From an uncultured Pelagibacteraceae bacterium (GTDB lineage: Bacteria; Pseudomonadota; Alphaproteobacteria; Pelagibacterales; Pelagibacteraceae): DNA of 40,015 bases. The position numbers and the translations under genes were made by a program. Positions 26,410 to 35,712 of this stretch are shown piece by piece. Location: NCBI GenBank assembly GCA_902555665.1, contig CACDTF010000009.1, positions 1 to 40,015 of the forward strand. The letters are read 5' to 3'. The notes beneath the pieces were generated by a model, which did no database searches, was not told where the DNA came from, and saw nothing but the letters and a program-made list of their open reading frames with translations. Positions within the stretch are counted from its first letter, which is position 1. Each line of letters starts with the position of its first letter.

Positions 26410-27828
26410 ATGATTGAAAAACTAAAAAACTTAGGCTGGAAACAATTTGGTGGATTGGTGTTAATTGTCATAATCATCATCGCTTTTGGCTTTGGTGGTT
26501 TTGGTGGAGGGTTTAGTACAAATAATCAAAACAATATTGCAAAAATAAATAAAACAAATGTAACAACCCAAGATTTTATTGATTATGTGAACCAAAGCGG
26601 AATTTCACAAGAAGCTATTCGAGATAATTTAGAGAACAATATTATTGAAGAATTATTATCAGGTTTAATTTCAACTACATTGATTGATTTAGAAATTGAA
26701 GACTTTGATCTTTCAATTAATGAAAGAACCATACTTAAAAACATTAAAGAAAATAAAAATTTCCACGATGAAAACGGTACTTTTCAAAGAATTAAATATG
26801 AAAAATTTTTACTTTCCAACAACTTGTCAGCTGCAATGTTTGAATTGCAATTAAAAAATAGAGAATTACAGAAACATTTATTTGATTTTATTGGTGCTGG
26901 AACAATAACACCAAATTTTTTGATAGAAAAAAAGTTTGAAGAAAATAATAAATCTTTAGATATCGAATATTTTGATATGGAAAATCTCTATAAAACAAAA
27001 GATGATTACACAGCAAATGAAATTGAAGTATTTATTGATGAAAACAAAGATCAATTAAAAAGAGAATATATAGATTTTAAGTATGTGATTTTAAATCCAA
27101 AAAATCTAATTGGTATAGAAGAATTTAATCAAGAGTTTTTTGATGAAATAGATTCAATTGAAAACAAAATTTCTCTAGGAAGTACATTTGACACTATATT
27201 AGAAGATATAAATGTTGACATTATTGAAGTAAATGAGTTTGCGCCTAGCTCTAGTAAACAGATTAATGAAGATTTAATTTATTCTAAGAAAACATCTAAA
27301 ATAGACTTGATAGAGAGTGGTGATGACTTTTTGCTTTATAATATTGATAATCAATATGATCGAGCTCCAGATTTGAATGATGAAATCATCAAAGGAGAAA
27401 TAGTTGAGTTAATATATCAAAAAGGTAAGTTTGATTACAATAGAGAAATTATAGAAGAAATTCAAAAAAAGAAATTTGATAATTCAAAATTTGAAGAACT
27501 GGCAGGATCAAATAAGGAATATTCTTCAATTAATTCCATAGAAGATGACAAACTCATTGATATTAATTCAGTAAAAATGCTTTATGCGTTACCTATAAAC
27601 TCTTTTGCTCTAGTAAATAAAGAAGATAAAATTTATTTAGTAAAAATTACTGGAACAAAGAAAAATTCATTTAACAAGACTGATGAAAAATATCTTAAAT
27701 TTGTAAACAGCCAAAATACAAACAATAGAAAAAGTATCTTACAATCGTATGATCAATTACTTAATGATAAATATCAAGTTCAATTAAATCAAAAAACTAT
27801 TGATAGAGTTAAAAATTACTTCAAATGA
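26410..27828 (+). CDS. PpiD/SurA-N-type periplasmic chaperone lacking a recognisable isomerase domain
   Basis: A single N-terminal membrane anchor (about 14-32, followed by a Gly/Phe-rich stretch) leads into a SurA-N-like helical domain (about 38-200). This is the layout of PpiD, the Sec-associated periplasmic folding factor. At 472 residues it is shorter than PpiD (about 620). I cannot find the parvulin motifs expected in the middle; residues 200-400 are acidic and low in Gly and Pro. It may be a chaperone only. It leads the trp genes: its stop overlaps the trpE ATG by four bases. Family assignment rests on architecture, so function is only likely. Confidence 0.72.
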   Translation: MIEKLKNLGWKQFGGLVLIVIIIIAFGFGGFGGGFSTNNQNNIAKINKTNVTTQDFIDYVNQSGISQEAIRDNLENNIIEELLSGLISTTLIDLEIEDFDLSINERTILKNIKENKNFHDENGTFQRIKYEKFLLSNNLSAAMFELQLKNRELQKHLFDFIGAGTITPNFLIEKKFEENNKSLDIEYFDMENLYKTKDDYTANEIEVFIDENKDQLKREYIDFKYVILNPKNLIGIEEFNQEFFDEIDSIENKISLGSTFDTILEDINVDIIEVNEFAPSSSKQINEDLIYSKKTSKIDLIESGDDFLLYNIDNQYDRAPDLNDEIIKGEIVELIYQKGKFDYNREIIEEIQKKKFDNSKFEELAGSNKEYSSINSIEDDKLIDINSVKMLYALPINSFALVNKEDKIYLVKITGTKKNSFNKTDEKYLKFVNSQNTNNRKSILQSYDQLLNDKYQVQLNQKTIDRVKNYFK

Positions 27829-29285
27829 TAATTAATCGAAGCTTCAAAGATTTTAAGTTTCGACATAGAAGCAAAAAAAATCAAATCATCTTTACTAAAA
27901 AGAAAGTAAAAAATGATCAGGAAGTATTAAACCTAATAGATAATTTCCTAGATGAAAAAAATAGTTTTATATTTGAGTCTGTAGAAAAAGGTAAAATCAA
28001 AGGTAGATATACAATATTCGGCAAAAATCCTGATAAAATTTGGGAATTTAATAATAATAATTCTTATCTAATTCAAAAAAATAAAAAAAGAAAATTAAAT
28101 GATAAACCGGAAAAATTGATTGAAAAAATCATTGAAGATTTCAAGTTTGAAACCCCTAAAAATTTACCAAAGATTTGCTCATTAATATCTGGGTATTTTT
28201 CTTATGATTCTATCAGATACATAGAAAAAATTCCGAATACTTGTAAAAATGATCTAAATTTACCTGACGTAAGACTTCTTCGTCCAAGAACTTTAGTCAT
28301 TCATGACAATTTAAAAAAAGAAATTTTTTACATAACTAATATTTTTAAAGATGAAAAAATTAAAAGCTATAAAAATAAATTCGAAGAAGTTAAATCTGAT
28401 TTATTTAAATTGGTCATTCAGTCATCAATTAAAAATATTGATAAGAAAATAATTCAAAAATCAAAAAATATAAAAGTAAAATCTAACACTTCAAAAAACA
28501 AATTTTTATCAATGGTTAATAAGGCAAAAAAATATATTAAATTAGGAGATATTTTTCAGGTTGTTTTAAGCCAAAGATTTGAGGCAAAATTAACAAAGAA
28601 ACCATTAAATATTTATAAAAAACTTAGAGTAACAAACCCTTCTCCTTTTATGTTTTTCTTCAATTTTGAAGATTTTCAAATAATTGGTGCAAGTCCTGAA
28701 ATACTTGTGAGACTTAGGGATAATAAGATTACTGTAAGACCAATTGCAGGAACTAGACCAAGGGGTAAAACTAAAAAAGAAGACCTTTTTTATGGAAGAG
28801 ACTTACTTAAAGATAAAAAAGAACTTTCGGAACATTTGATGTTACTTGATTTGGGTAGAAATGATGCTGGTAAAGTTTCAAAGATAAATTCGGTAAAGGT
28901 AACAGAAAGCTTCATTATTGAAAGATATTCTCATGTTATGCATATAGTTTCAAATGTAGTTGGAGAATATAATAAAAAATTTTCAAAATTTAAATCTCTA
29001 TTGGCTGGTTTTCCAGCAGGTACTGTTTCTGGAGCACCAAAAATTAGAGCTATGGAAATTATAGATGAATTAGAATCAACAAAAAGAAAAGTTTATGCAG
29101 GTGGAATTGGATATTTTGCTGCAAATGGTGAATTTGATACATGCATAGCCTTGAGAACTGCAGTTGCTAAAAATAGAAAATTTTATGTGCAAGCAGGTGC
29201 AGGTATAGTTGCAGATAGCAAACCTAAAAATGAATATGAGGAAACAGTTAATAAAGCAAAAGCTTTAATTAATGCTTTAAGATAA
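27825..29285 (+). CDS. trpE: Anthranilate synthase component I
   Basis: TrpE makes anthranilate from chorismate with ammonia supplied by TrpG. The N-terminal region has FIFESVEKGKIKGRYTIFG, which corresponds to the tryptophan feedback-binding segment. The chorismate-binding domain carries GASPEILVRL, RPIAGTRPRGKT, LLDLGRNDAGKV and FPAGTVSGAPKIRAMEII. The 486 residues are normal. The gene follows the ppiD-like gene with an ATGA overlap, leaving no room for a leader peptide or attenuator. Its stop overlaps trpG by one base. Confidence 0.97.
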   Translation: MIINRSFKDFKFRHRSKKNQIIFTKKKVKNDQEVLNLIDNFLDEKNSFIFESVEKGKIKGRYTIFGKNPDKIWEFNNNNSYLIQKNKKRKLNDKPEKLIEKIIEDFKFETPKNLPKICSLISGYFSYDSIRYIEKIPNTCKNDLNLPDVRLLRPRTLVIHDNLKKEIFYITNIFKDEKIKSYKNKFEEVKSDLFKLVIQSSIKNIDKKIIQKSKNIKVKSNTSKNKFLSMVNKAKKYIKLGDIFQVVLSQRFEAKLTKKPLNIYKKLRVTNPSPFMFFFNFEDFQIIGASPEILVRLRDNKITVRPIAGTRPRGKTKKEDLFYGRDLLKDKKELSEHLMLLDLGRNDAGKVSKINSVKVTESFIIERYSHVMHIVSNVVGEYNKKFSKFKSLLAGFPAGTVSGAPKIRAMEIIDELESTKRKVYAGGIGYFAANGEFDTCIALRTAVAKNRKFYVQAGAGIVADSKPKNEYEETVNKAKALINALR

Positions 29286-29851
29286 TGAAAATATTATTAA
29301 TAGATAATTACGATAGTTTTACTTTTAATTTGTATCACTATATCTCGTCATTAAATACAAAAGTTGATGTTGTTAGAAACGATAAAATCAATTCAAAAGA
29401 AATTATAAATAAAAAGTATGAAAAAATTGTAATTTCACCAGGACCAGGTAATCCAAATCAATCTGGAAACTGTATTAATATTTTAAAATCTTTATATAAA
29501 GAATTGCCTTTTTTAGGAGTATGTTTAGGGCATCAAATAATTGGACAAGTTTTTGGTTCAAAAATTGTTCAAGCAAGAAAATTAATGCACGGTAAAACAA
29601 GTAAAATCAAATCTAAAAAAATCGGTATTTTAAAAAACCTCCCAAATACATTTGAAGCTACCAGATACCATAGTTTGGTAATTGATAAAAAAACGTTATC
29701 AAAAGATCTAGAGATTACAGCAGAGACAAAAGATGGTATTATAATGGGTGTACAACATAAAAAATTTAATATTCATGGTGTACAATTCCATCCTGAAAGT
29801 ATTAAAACTAAGTTTGGAATGAAAATTCTTAAAAACTTTATTAACAATTAA
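29285..29851 (+). CDS. trpG: Anthranilate synthase component II (glutamine amidotransferase)
   Basis: It supplies ammonia from glutamine to TrpE. The class I amidotransferase triad is visible: Cys in GVCLGHQ, and His-Glu in VQFHPESI. SPGPGNPNQSG forms the oxyanion region and MHGKTS follows. The 188 residues fit a stand-alone TrpG not fused to TrpD. It starts inside the trpE stop (TAATG) and is 4 bases from trpD. Confidence 0.96.
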   Translation: MKILLIDNYDSFTFNLYHYISSLNTKVDVVRNDKINSKEIINKKYEKIVISPGPGNPNQSGNCINILKSLYKELPFLGVCLGHQIIGQVFGSKIVQARKLMHGKTSKIKSKKIGILKNLPNTFEATRYHSLVIDKKTLSKDLEITAETKDGIIMGVQHKKFNIHGVQFHPESIKTKFGMKILKNFINN

Positions 29852-29855
29852 ATTT

Positions 29856-30848
29856 ATGGATCAAATTTTAGAAAAACTTAAAAATAAACAAGATTTAACT
29901 TTTGAGGAAAGTAAAACTACTTTTGAAATATTGATGACTGGAAAAGCTAGTGATGACGAAATTTTTAGTTTTTTAACATTATTATCCGAAAAAGGAGAAG
30001 TTTCAGATGAAATAGCAGGTGGAGTTTTTGTTCTTAGAGAAAAGTCTAAAAGAGTAAATGTAAGTGATTGTATTGATACTTGTGGTACTGGTGGTGATGG
30101 CATGAATACTCTTAATATTTCAACAGCTTCTGCCCTACTTTTAGCTAGCATGGGTACAAAAGTTGCTAAACATGGCAATAAAGCTGTTTCCTCAAAATGT
30201 GGGTCCGGTGATGTTTTAGAAGCTCTTAAAATTAAGATTGATTTAGAACCTGAGGATATTGAAAAAGAAATTAATACCAATAATTTTGGTTTTATGTTTG
30301 CACCAAATTATCATAGTGCAATGAGATTTGTAGGACCTGTAAGAAAGAAAATTGGAAAAAGAACTATTTTTAATATGATTGGTCCATTAAGTAATCCAGC
30401 ACTTGTAGAGAGACAAGTTGTAGGTGTTTTTGATAAAAAATTATTAAAAATTTTTGCAGAAGGACTTAAAAATTTAAATTTAAAATTTGCTTGGATAGTA
30501 AATAGTGAGGATGGATTAGATGAAATATCTCCATATGCAATCACTAATGTTATTCAATTAAAAGATGGTCAAATATCTGAAATAAAAATAGATCCAAATG
30601 CTTTAAGGGTTAATGCAGATAATTTTAAAAATTTAGTGGGTGATGATGCAAAATTTAATGCTGATAAAATGATTGAAATATTTAAAGGTAAAGATAATGA
30701 CTTTTCAAAAGCAGTTTGTTTAAATGCTGCAGCAGGTTTAATTGTCGGAGAAAAATTTTCAGACTTTTCTGAAGCATATAATTACACAAGAGAATTCATC
30801 CTTTCTGGAAAAACTTTTTTACATCTAGAAAAAATTCAAAATGTCTGA
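29856..30848 (+). CDS. trpD: Anthranilate phosphoribosyltransferase
   Basis: It transfers phosphoribose from PRPP to anthranilate. The PRPP-binding CGTGGDGMNTLNIST (about residues 71-85), KHGNKAVSSKCGSGDVLEALG-like stretch (here ending LKI), and ANYHSAMRFV-type motif are all present. The 330 residues are normal. It overlaps trpC by 8 bases, so the two are translationally coupled. Confidence 0.97.
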   Translation: MDQILEKLKNKQDLTFEESKTTFEILMTGKASDDEIFSFLTLLSEKGEVSDEIAGGVFVLREKSKRVNVSDCIDTCGTGGDGMNTLNISTASALLLASMGTKVAKHGNKAVSSKCGSGDVLEALKIKIDLEPEDIEKEINTNNFGFMFAPNYHSAMRFVGPVRKKIGKRTIFNMIGPLSNPALVERQVVGVFDKKLLKIFAEGLKNLNLKFAWIVNSEDGLDEISPYAITNVIQLKDGQISEIKIDPNALRVNADNFKNLVGDDAKFNADKMIEIFKGKDNDFSKAVCLNAAAGLIVGEKFSDFSEAYNYTREFILSGKTFLHLEKIQNV

Positions 30849-31635
30849 AAATATACTTCAAAATATCATTCAAAAGAAAATTGAAAAAGTTGATAAATTA
30901 AAAAAACTCTTAGATATTAAAACTTTGGATGAATTAATTAATAAAAACAACAGCTATATTAATTTTAAAGAAAAAATAGAAAATAATATAAAAAATAATA
31001 AAACTTCAATTATTGCTGAAATTAAAAAAGCAAGTCCTTCAGCGGGTATAATAATTGATGATTATAATCCAGTAGATATTGCTCAGATTTATTTAAATAA
31101 TAAAGCAACTTGCCTTTCAGTTTTAACAGAAGAAGATTATTTTTTAGGAAATTTAATTCACATAAGCAAAATAAAAGATAAAATAAATTTACCTGTATTA
31201 TGTAAGGATTTTTTTATCGATAAATTTCAAATACCTTTGGCAAAAAGTTATGGTGCTGATGCTATTTTAATTATTTTGGCTGGGGTTTCGGATGATCTTG
31301 CTTCTGAATTATATGATGAAGCTATGAAATACAATATGTCGGTTATAGTTGAAGTTCATACAGTAGAAGAAGCTAAAAAAGCATTAAATTTTAAAGATGC
31401 ATTAATTGGAATAAACAATAGAAATTTAAAAACACTTAAAACTGATATAAATACAACTTATGATATTTATGATGTTGTAAAAAGTCACAAAGGTCCTTTA
31501 ATATCTGAAAGTGGAATTAAGAACAAAGATGAGTTATTGAATCTAAATAACAAAACATCAATTAACACTTTTTTAATTGGTGAATCACTTTTGAAAAACT
31601 TAGATAAAAATTCTATTTTTTCAGTTTTACAGTAA
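30841..31635 (+). CDS. trpC: Indole-3-glycerol phosphate synthase
   Basis: It closes the indole ring, giving indole-3-glycerol phosphate. The beta/alpha barrel shows IAEIKKASPSAG (about 58-69), LSVLTEEDYFLG, PVLCKDFFID, IIVEVHT-type strand (here VIVEVHTVEEA), IGINNRNLKT and ISESGI. The 264 residues are normal, with no fused TrpF. It is the last trp gene here; trpF, trpB and trpA are not in the window. An 86-base gap with the LexA control site follows. Confidence 0.97.
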   Translation: MSENILQNIIQKKIEKVDKLKKLLDIKTLDELINKNNSYINFKEKIENNIKNNKTSIIAEIKKASPSAGIIIDDYNPVDIAQIYLNNKATCLSVLTEEDYFLGNLIHISKIKDKINLPVLCKDFFIDKFQIPLAKSYGADAILIILAGVSDDLASELYDEAMKYNMSVIVEVHTVEEAKKALNFKDALIGINNRNLKTLKTDINTTYDIYDVVKSHKGPLISESGIKNKDELLNLNNKTSINTFLIGESLLKNLDKNSIFSVLQ

Positions 31636-31664
31636 AATAAAGCCCTATTTTGCTAGTTTTTTTT
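31634..31664 (+). terminator. Weak terminator-like hairpin after trpC
   Basis: A 6-bp all-AT stem (AAAATA and TATTTT) with loop AAGCCC is followed, five bases later, by a run of eight T (31657-31664). Stem stability is poor and the T run is offset, so termination here is uncertain; in DNA this AT-rich such patterns occur by chance. Confidence 0.25.
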
Positions 31665-31682
31665 AGTATTGTTAATTTAAAA

Positions 31683-31719
31683 GAACTTTTATAGAACATT
31701 ATTTGTACGATATTTGTTC
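31683..31719 (+). promoter_or_regulatory. Tandem LexA operator (SOS box array) ahead of lexA
   Basis: Four half-sites begin at exact 11-bp steps: GAAC (31683), GAAC (31694), GTAC (31705) and GTTC (31716). The first pair is a perfect alphaproteobacterial SOS box GAAC-N7-GAAC; the last pair is GTTC-N7-GTTC with one mismatch, in the opposite orientation. The last half-site ends two bases before the lexA ATG, so it also covers the ribosome-binding region. TATAGA (31690-31695) inside the first box could be the -10 element, with TTGTTA at 31669 as -35. LexA binding would therefore block its own promoter. Confidence 0.82.
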
Positions 31720-31721
31720 TT

Positions 31722-32399
31722 ATGCTAACAAAAAAACAAAAAAACCTACTTTTATTTATCAACAAGAAGTTGAGAAGTTCAGGCGTATCTCCTTCTTATG
31801 AAGAGATGAAGCAATCTCTTAATTTAAAATCTAAATCAGGAATTCACAGATTAATTAGTGCTTTAGAAGAAAGAGGTTTTATAAAAAGATTAGCTCACAA
31901 AGCAAGAGCTTTAGAGGTAATTAAATTACCAGAAACAGCTTCTGCCAATGATATTTATAATAGCTTCTCACCTAGTGTAATTAAAGGCGGATTAGATGAA
32001 GCACAAACTACTTCTGATGAAGTCGAAGTACCAGTACTTGGAAAAATTGCTGCAGGAACACCTGTTGAAGCAATACAAAATGAGGTTTCTAGAATTCCGC
32101 TACCAAATAATTTAGAAAAAAATGGTGATTACTTTGGTTTAAAAGTTCAAGGTGATTCTATGATAGATGCAGGCATTCATGAAGGTGATACTGTTATCAT
32201 TAAAAGAACAGATACTGCTGACAATGGTAAAATTGTTGTTGCATTAATAGATGAGCATGAAGCAATGTTAAAAAGAATTCGAAAAAAAGGTAAAGTTGTA
32301 GCCCTTGAAAGTGCTAATAGAAACTATGAAACTAAGATTTTTGGACCTGATAGAGTAAAAGTTCAAGGAGTTTTAGTATCTTTATATAGAAACTTCTAA
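31722..32399 (+). CDS. lexA: LexA repressor
   Basis: The SOS repressor that self-cleaves on RecA filaments. The N-terminal winged helix (1-65) contains SPSYEEMKQSLNLKSKSGIH. The cleavage site is Ala111-Gly112 in KIAAGTP. The catalytic serine is Ser146 in QGDSMIDAGI and the lysine Lys184 in AMLKRI. The 225 residues match alphaproteobacterial LexA with its longer linker (about 70-100). Autoregulation is shown by the operator array directly upstream. It is followed by gltX after 22 bases. Confidence 0.97.
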   Translation: MLTKKQKNLLLFINKKLRSSGVSPSYEEMKQSLNLKSKSGIHRLISALEERGFIKRLAHKARALEVIKLPETASANDIYNSFSPSVIKGGLDEAQTTSDEVEVPVLGKIAAGTPVEAIQNEVSRIPLPNNLEKNGDYFGLKVQGDSMIDAGIHEGDTVIIKRTDTADNGKIVVALIDEHEAMLKRIRKKGKVVALESANRNYETKIFGPDRVKVQGVLVSLYRNF

Positions 32400-32421
32400 A
32401 AAAATAGTCTAAACAACATTG

Positions 32422-33819
32422 ATGTCTAAAGTAGCAACACGTTTTGCGCCATCTCCTACTGGAGATCTTCATATTGGTGGAGTCAGAACTGCCTTATTTA
32501 ATTGGTTATTCTCTAAAAATCAAAAAGGAACCTTTCACCTAAGAATTGAAGATACTGACAAAGAAAGATCCAAAGAGGAACACAAAATACAAATTATTAA
32601 ATCATTAAAGTGGATAGGAATTGAGCACGACGGTGAAGAATATATTCAGTCACAAAAAATAGAAGATCACATTAAAATTGCTAATGAATTATTAAAAAAA
32701 GGTAACGCATATAAATGCTACTGCTCTGCTGAAGAGATAGAGGATCAAAAAAAAAGAGCTAGGCAAAAAAAGATGCCATATATTTATAATAGAAAATGGA
32801 GAGATAGTGATGAAAATGATGCTCCTAAAGATATTAAACCTGTAATTAGATTTAAAAGTAAAATCGAAGGAAATTCTAAACTTAAAGATTTAGTTCAAGG
32901 AGATGTTGAAATTGAAAATAACACAATAGAAGACTTTATAATTTTAAGAAATGACGGAACACCAACTTATAACTTGTCTGCAACCGTTGACGATCATCAA
33001 ATGGGAATGACACACATAATTAGAGGAGATGATCATAAAATAAATACTTTTAAACAAATACAAATATACCAAGCAATGGGTTGGGTTGTTCCGGAATTTG
33101 CACATATTCCATTAATTCATACTATCGAAGGTAAGAAGCTTTCCAAAAGAGATAATGCCTCAACTTTGGATGATTACTCAAAAATAGGCATTATGCCTGA
33201 TGCATTAAGAAATTATTTACTCAGACTAGGATGGTCATATCAAGATAAAGAAATATTTACTCTAGAAGAAAGCATTGAACACTTTAATTTAGAAGGTATT
33301 GGCAAATCACCATCAAAACTAGATATGAGCAGAATATTATCAATGAATGAACACTATATAAAAACAATCAACGAAAACGATCTTTATCAAAATCTATTTG
33401 AATATTGCAAAATTTATAAAGAAGAAATTAAAAATGATAAAGAAACAAAGATTAAATCTTCATTATCATTTTTAAAAAATAAGGCTAAAACCTTAGATGA
33501 CATTTATAATAACTCAAAATTTATCATCAATGATGAAGTTAACTTTAATGAAGATGATATTAAATTAATAGATGATGAAGCGAAAAAAATTATTTCAGAA
33601 TTTATTAAAGAATTATCATCTATATCAAATATAAATAAAAAGAATTTAGAGCCAGTAGTAAATAATTTAATAAAAAAAAATGATACAAATTTTAAAGGAG
33701 TCGGTCAGCCTATACGGATTGCTTTAACAGGATCTAAATTTGGCCCTGGTTTATATGATATAGTTATAGCTCTAGGTAAAGAGGAAGCTATAAAGAGGCT
33801 AGCTAAGATAATTTCTTAA
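32422..33819 (+). CDS. gltX: Glutamyl-tRNA synthetase
   Basis: This class I synthetase charges tRNA-Glu. The HIGH motif is HIGG in APSPTGDLHIGGVRTALFNW, and the KMSKS equivalent is KLSKRDN. The C-terminal helical anticodon domain ends in the usual GVGQPIRIALTGSKFGPGLYD. I prefer the ATG at 32422 (465 residues) over the in-frame TTG at 32419. Alphaproteobacteria often have two GltX copies, one charging tRNA-Gln for amidation; which this is cannot be told. Its last 21 bases overlap the convergent lpxB. Confidence 0.96.
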   Translation: MSKVATRFAPSPTGDLHIGGVRTALFNWLFSKNQKGTFHLRIEDTDKERSKEEHKIQIIKSLKWIGIEHDGEEYIQSQKIEDHIKIANELLKKGNAYKCYCSAEEIEDQKKRARQKKMPYIYNRKWRDSDENDAPKDIKPVIRFKSKIEGNSKLKDLVQGDVEIENNTIEDFIILRNDGTPTYNLSATVDDHQMGMTHIIRGDDHKINTFKQIQIYQAMGWVVPEFAHIPLIHTIEGKKLSKRDNASTLDDYSKIGIMPDALRNYLLRLGWSYQDKEIFTLEESIEHFNLEGIGKSPSKLDMSRILSMNEHYIKTINENDLYQNLFEYCKIYKEEIKNDKETKIKSSLSFLKNKAKTLDDIYNNSKFIINDEVNFNEDDIKLIDDEAKKIISEFIKELSSISNINKKNLEPVVNNLIKKNDTNFKGVGQPIRIALTGSKFGPGLYDIVIALGKEEAIKRLAKIIS

Positions 33820-34929
33820 AACTAAACTGGCCTCCTCTGAAGAAGAAGTTTTTGATTTAATACCTTCTAATGTTTTTGAACAATCATTTAATTGTTTTTC
33901 AATGAGATTAGGATGTTTTAACATATAAATCACAGATTTATATATTTCATCTGCATTACATTCGTTCTGCAATAATTCTGGAATTACCTCTCGATTATTT
34001 ATTATATTTATAATATTTGCAAATTTTACATTCACTAACATTTTAAAAATCATAAAATTTACAAAGCTTAATTTATAAATAATAATAGAAGGAACTTTTG
34101 AATTTGAGACTTGTAAAGAAACCGTACCAGATTTACAAACAGCAAAAACTGAATTTAATAAAACTTGTTCTTTAATATCTTCATCAAAAATTACTTCAAT
34201 ATTTTTTATATTAATTTCTTGAACTTTATTATTTATATAATTAACGTTGTCTTCATTAGTATGTATAAAATAATCATAATTATGATTATTATTATTCATT
34301 TTTTTTATAAAATTAAAAAGAATTGGTAAAAGGACATCTATCTCAGATTTTCTGCTCCCAGGAAAAATTGAGATAACATTCTTATATTTAGTCATTAAAT
34401 TTCCTAATTTAGTAACACTTTCAGTTTTTTCAATTAAAGGATGTCCAACAAAGGTATTATTTATATTTTCCTCATCAAAATATTTTTTCTCAAAGTCAAA
34501 TAATAAAAGAATATGATCAATAAATTTTTTTATTTTTTTTACTCTATTTTTTCTCCATATCCAAACTTGAGGAGCTACATAATGAATAGTTTTAATATTA
34601 CTGTTGATTTTTTTAACTCTCTCTGCAACTCTCATTGTAAAATCAGGGCTATCAACAGAAAATAATATATCTGGATTAAATTTAATTATCTCATTAACCG
34701 TTTGGTTAATTTTATTTCTAATTTTAAATATATTTAATAAAATACTAGTAAAACCTAGATAGGTGATTTCTTCTAAATTAAAAATAGAATGAATTCCTAA
34801 TTTTTTTAAATGATTTCCACCAACAGATAAATATTCAATATCAGGATTTTGCAATTTTAACTTTGATATAACTGTAGAGGCTAATTTGTCTCCAGAAGGC
34901 TCGCCTGTGAGTATGAATATTTTTTTCAT
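33799..34929 (-). CDS. lpxB: Lipid-A-disaccharide synthase
   Basis: It joins UDP-diacylglucosamine and lipid X to form the lipid A disaccharide at the inner membrane. Glycosyltransferase family 19 features are GEPSGDKLAS (residues 7-16), SVDSPDFTMRVA, HYVAPQVWIWRKNR and PGSRKSEI. The 376 residues are normal. It overlaps lpxI by ATGA and is the last gene of the bamA-lpxB run; its 3' end overlaps gltX by 21 bases. Confidence 0.96.
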   Translation of the reverse strand: MKKIFILTGEPSGDKLASTVISKLKLQNPDIEYLSVGGNHLKKLGIHSIFNLEEITYLGFTSILLNIFKIRNKINQTVNEIIKFNPDILFSVDSPDFTMRVAERVKKINSNIKTIHYVAPQVWIWRKNRVKKIKKFIDHILLLFDFEKKYFDEENINNTFVGHPLIEKTESVTKLGNLMTKYKNVISIFPGSRKSEIDVLLPILFNFIKKMNNNNHNYDYFIHTNEDNVNYINNKVQEINIKNIEVIFDEDIKEQVLLNSVFAVCKSGTVSLQVSNSKVPSIIIYKLSFVNFMIFKMLVNVKFANIINIINNREVIPELLQNECNADEIYKSVIYMLKHPNLIEKQLNDCSKTLEGIKSKTSSSEEASLVLRNYLS

Positions 34930-35711
34930 ATAATATTAATAAATATCTTGTTTTTATTAGCAAATTTAATGCATTCAGGTTTATTTAAAAAAATATTCTT
35001 TTTAGATTGCAAAACTACACCACGTAATCCATATTTTTTAGCATCCTTAAAAGTTTGCAAACCAATTGTTGGCAAATCCATTCTCAAATCTTGCTTCTTT
35101 TTCGGTAATTTAATTAAAATACCATCTGATTTTCTCTTTAATGTTGATAACATTTTTTTTGTACCCTCTTTTCCCTCTTTAGCTAAAATTTTATCACCTT
35201 TAACTACTAACGCTTGAATGTGGTCTAAACTTTTGGTTTTATTAAAAAATAATTTTCCTTTTTTAATTGATATTAAATCTTGTTTATTAGGCTTAAGTTG
35301 GGTGTAACAACCTTTCTTTAAAGATAGCTCTCGATTAAAGAATATAGAGCTAATGACTTTTATTCCTTCATTATTTAAAATTTTTATTATTGATTTAATT
35401 ATAGCTGCATCACCTATTTTAGCAGCTCTGATTACACTTGGCATATAATAAATACCTTTAAAATCTAATCTTAAAGAGGAAAAATTTGGTTTTGAAATTT
35501 TGCCTGCAAACAGAACTCTTTTGCACTTTTTTTGTTTGATTAAATCTATAATTTTCCCAAATCTTCCAATGCTTATTCTAAAAGAATTCTTGTCTTTATT
35601 AAATTTATTGTTTTTTGAAAAATCTATAATGAAGTATTTTATTTTTTGTTTTTTTATTTTTTTAAAAACTAGTTCTGAAAACTCTGTGTCACCTAAAAAC
35701 AAACCTATCAT
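34926..35711 (-). CDS. lpxI: UDP-2,3-diacylglucosamine diphosphatase, LpxI type
   Basis: LpxI hydrolyses UDP-2,3-diacylglucosamine to lipid X and UMP, replacing the unrelated LpxH in alphaproteobacteria. The sequence fits the LpxI (DUF1009) family: LFAGKISKPNF near residue 68, TQLKPNKQDLISI, ALVVKGDKILAKEGKEGT and the C-terminal DLPTIGLQT. The 261 residues are somewhat shorter than usual (about 280). It sits between lpxA and lpxB, the position typical for LpxI. Confidence 0.93.
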   Translation of the reverse strand: MIGLFLGDTEFSELVFKKIKKQKIKYFIIDFSKNNKFNKDKNSFRISIGRFGKIIDLIKQKKCKRVLFAGKISKPNFSSLRLDFKGIYYMPSVIRAAKIGDAAIIKSIIKILNNEGIKVISSIFFNRELSLKKGCYTQLKPNKQDLISIKKGKLFFNKTKSLDHIQALVVKGDKILAKEGKEGTKKMLSTLKRKSDGILIKLPKKKQDLRMDLPTIGLQTFKDAKKYGLRGVVLQSKKNIFLNKPECIKFANKNKIFINII

Positions 35712-35712
35712 T

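Noticed and set aside
27780..27830. Trp leader peptide or attenuator before trpE
   Set aside because: trpE overlaps the preceding coding sequence by four bases, leaving no leader region.
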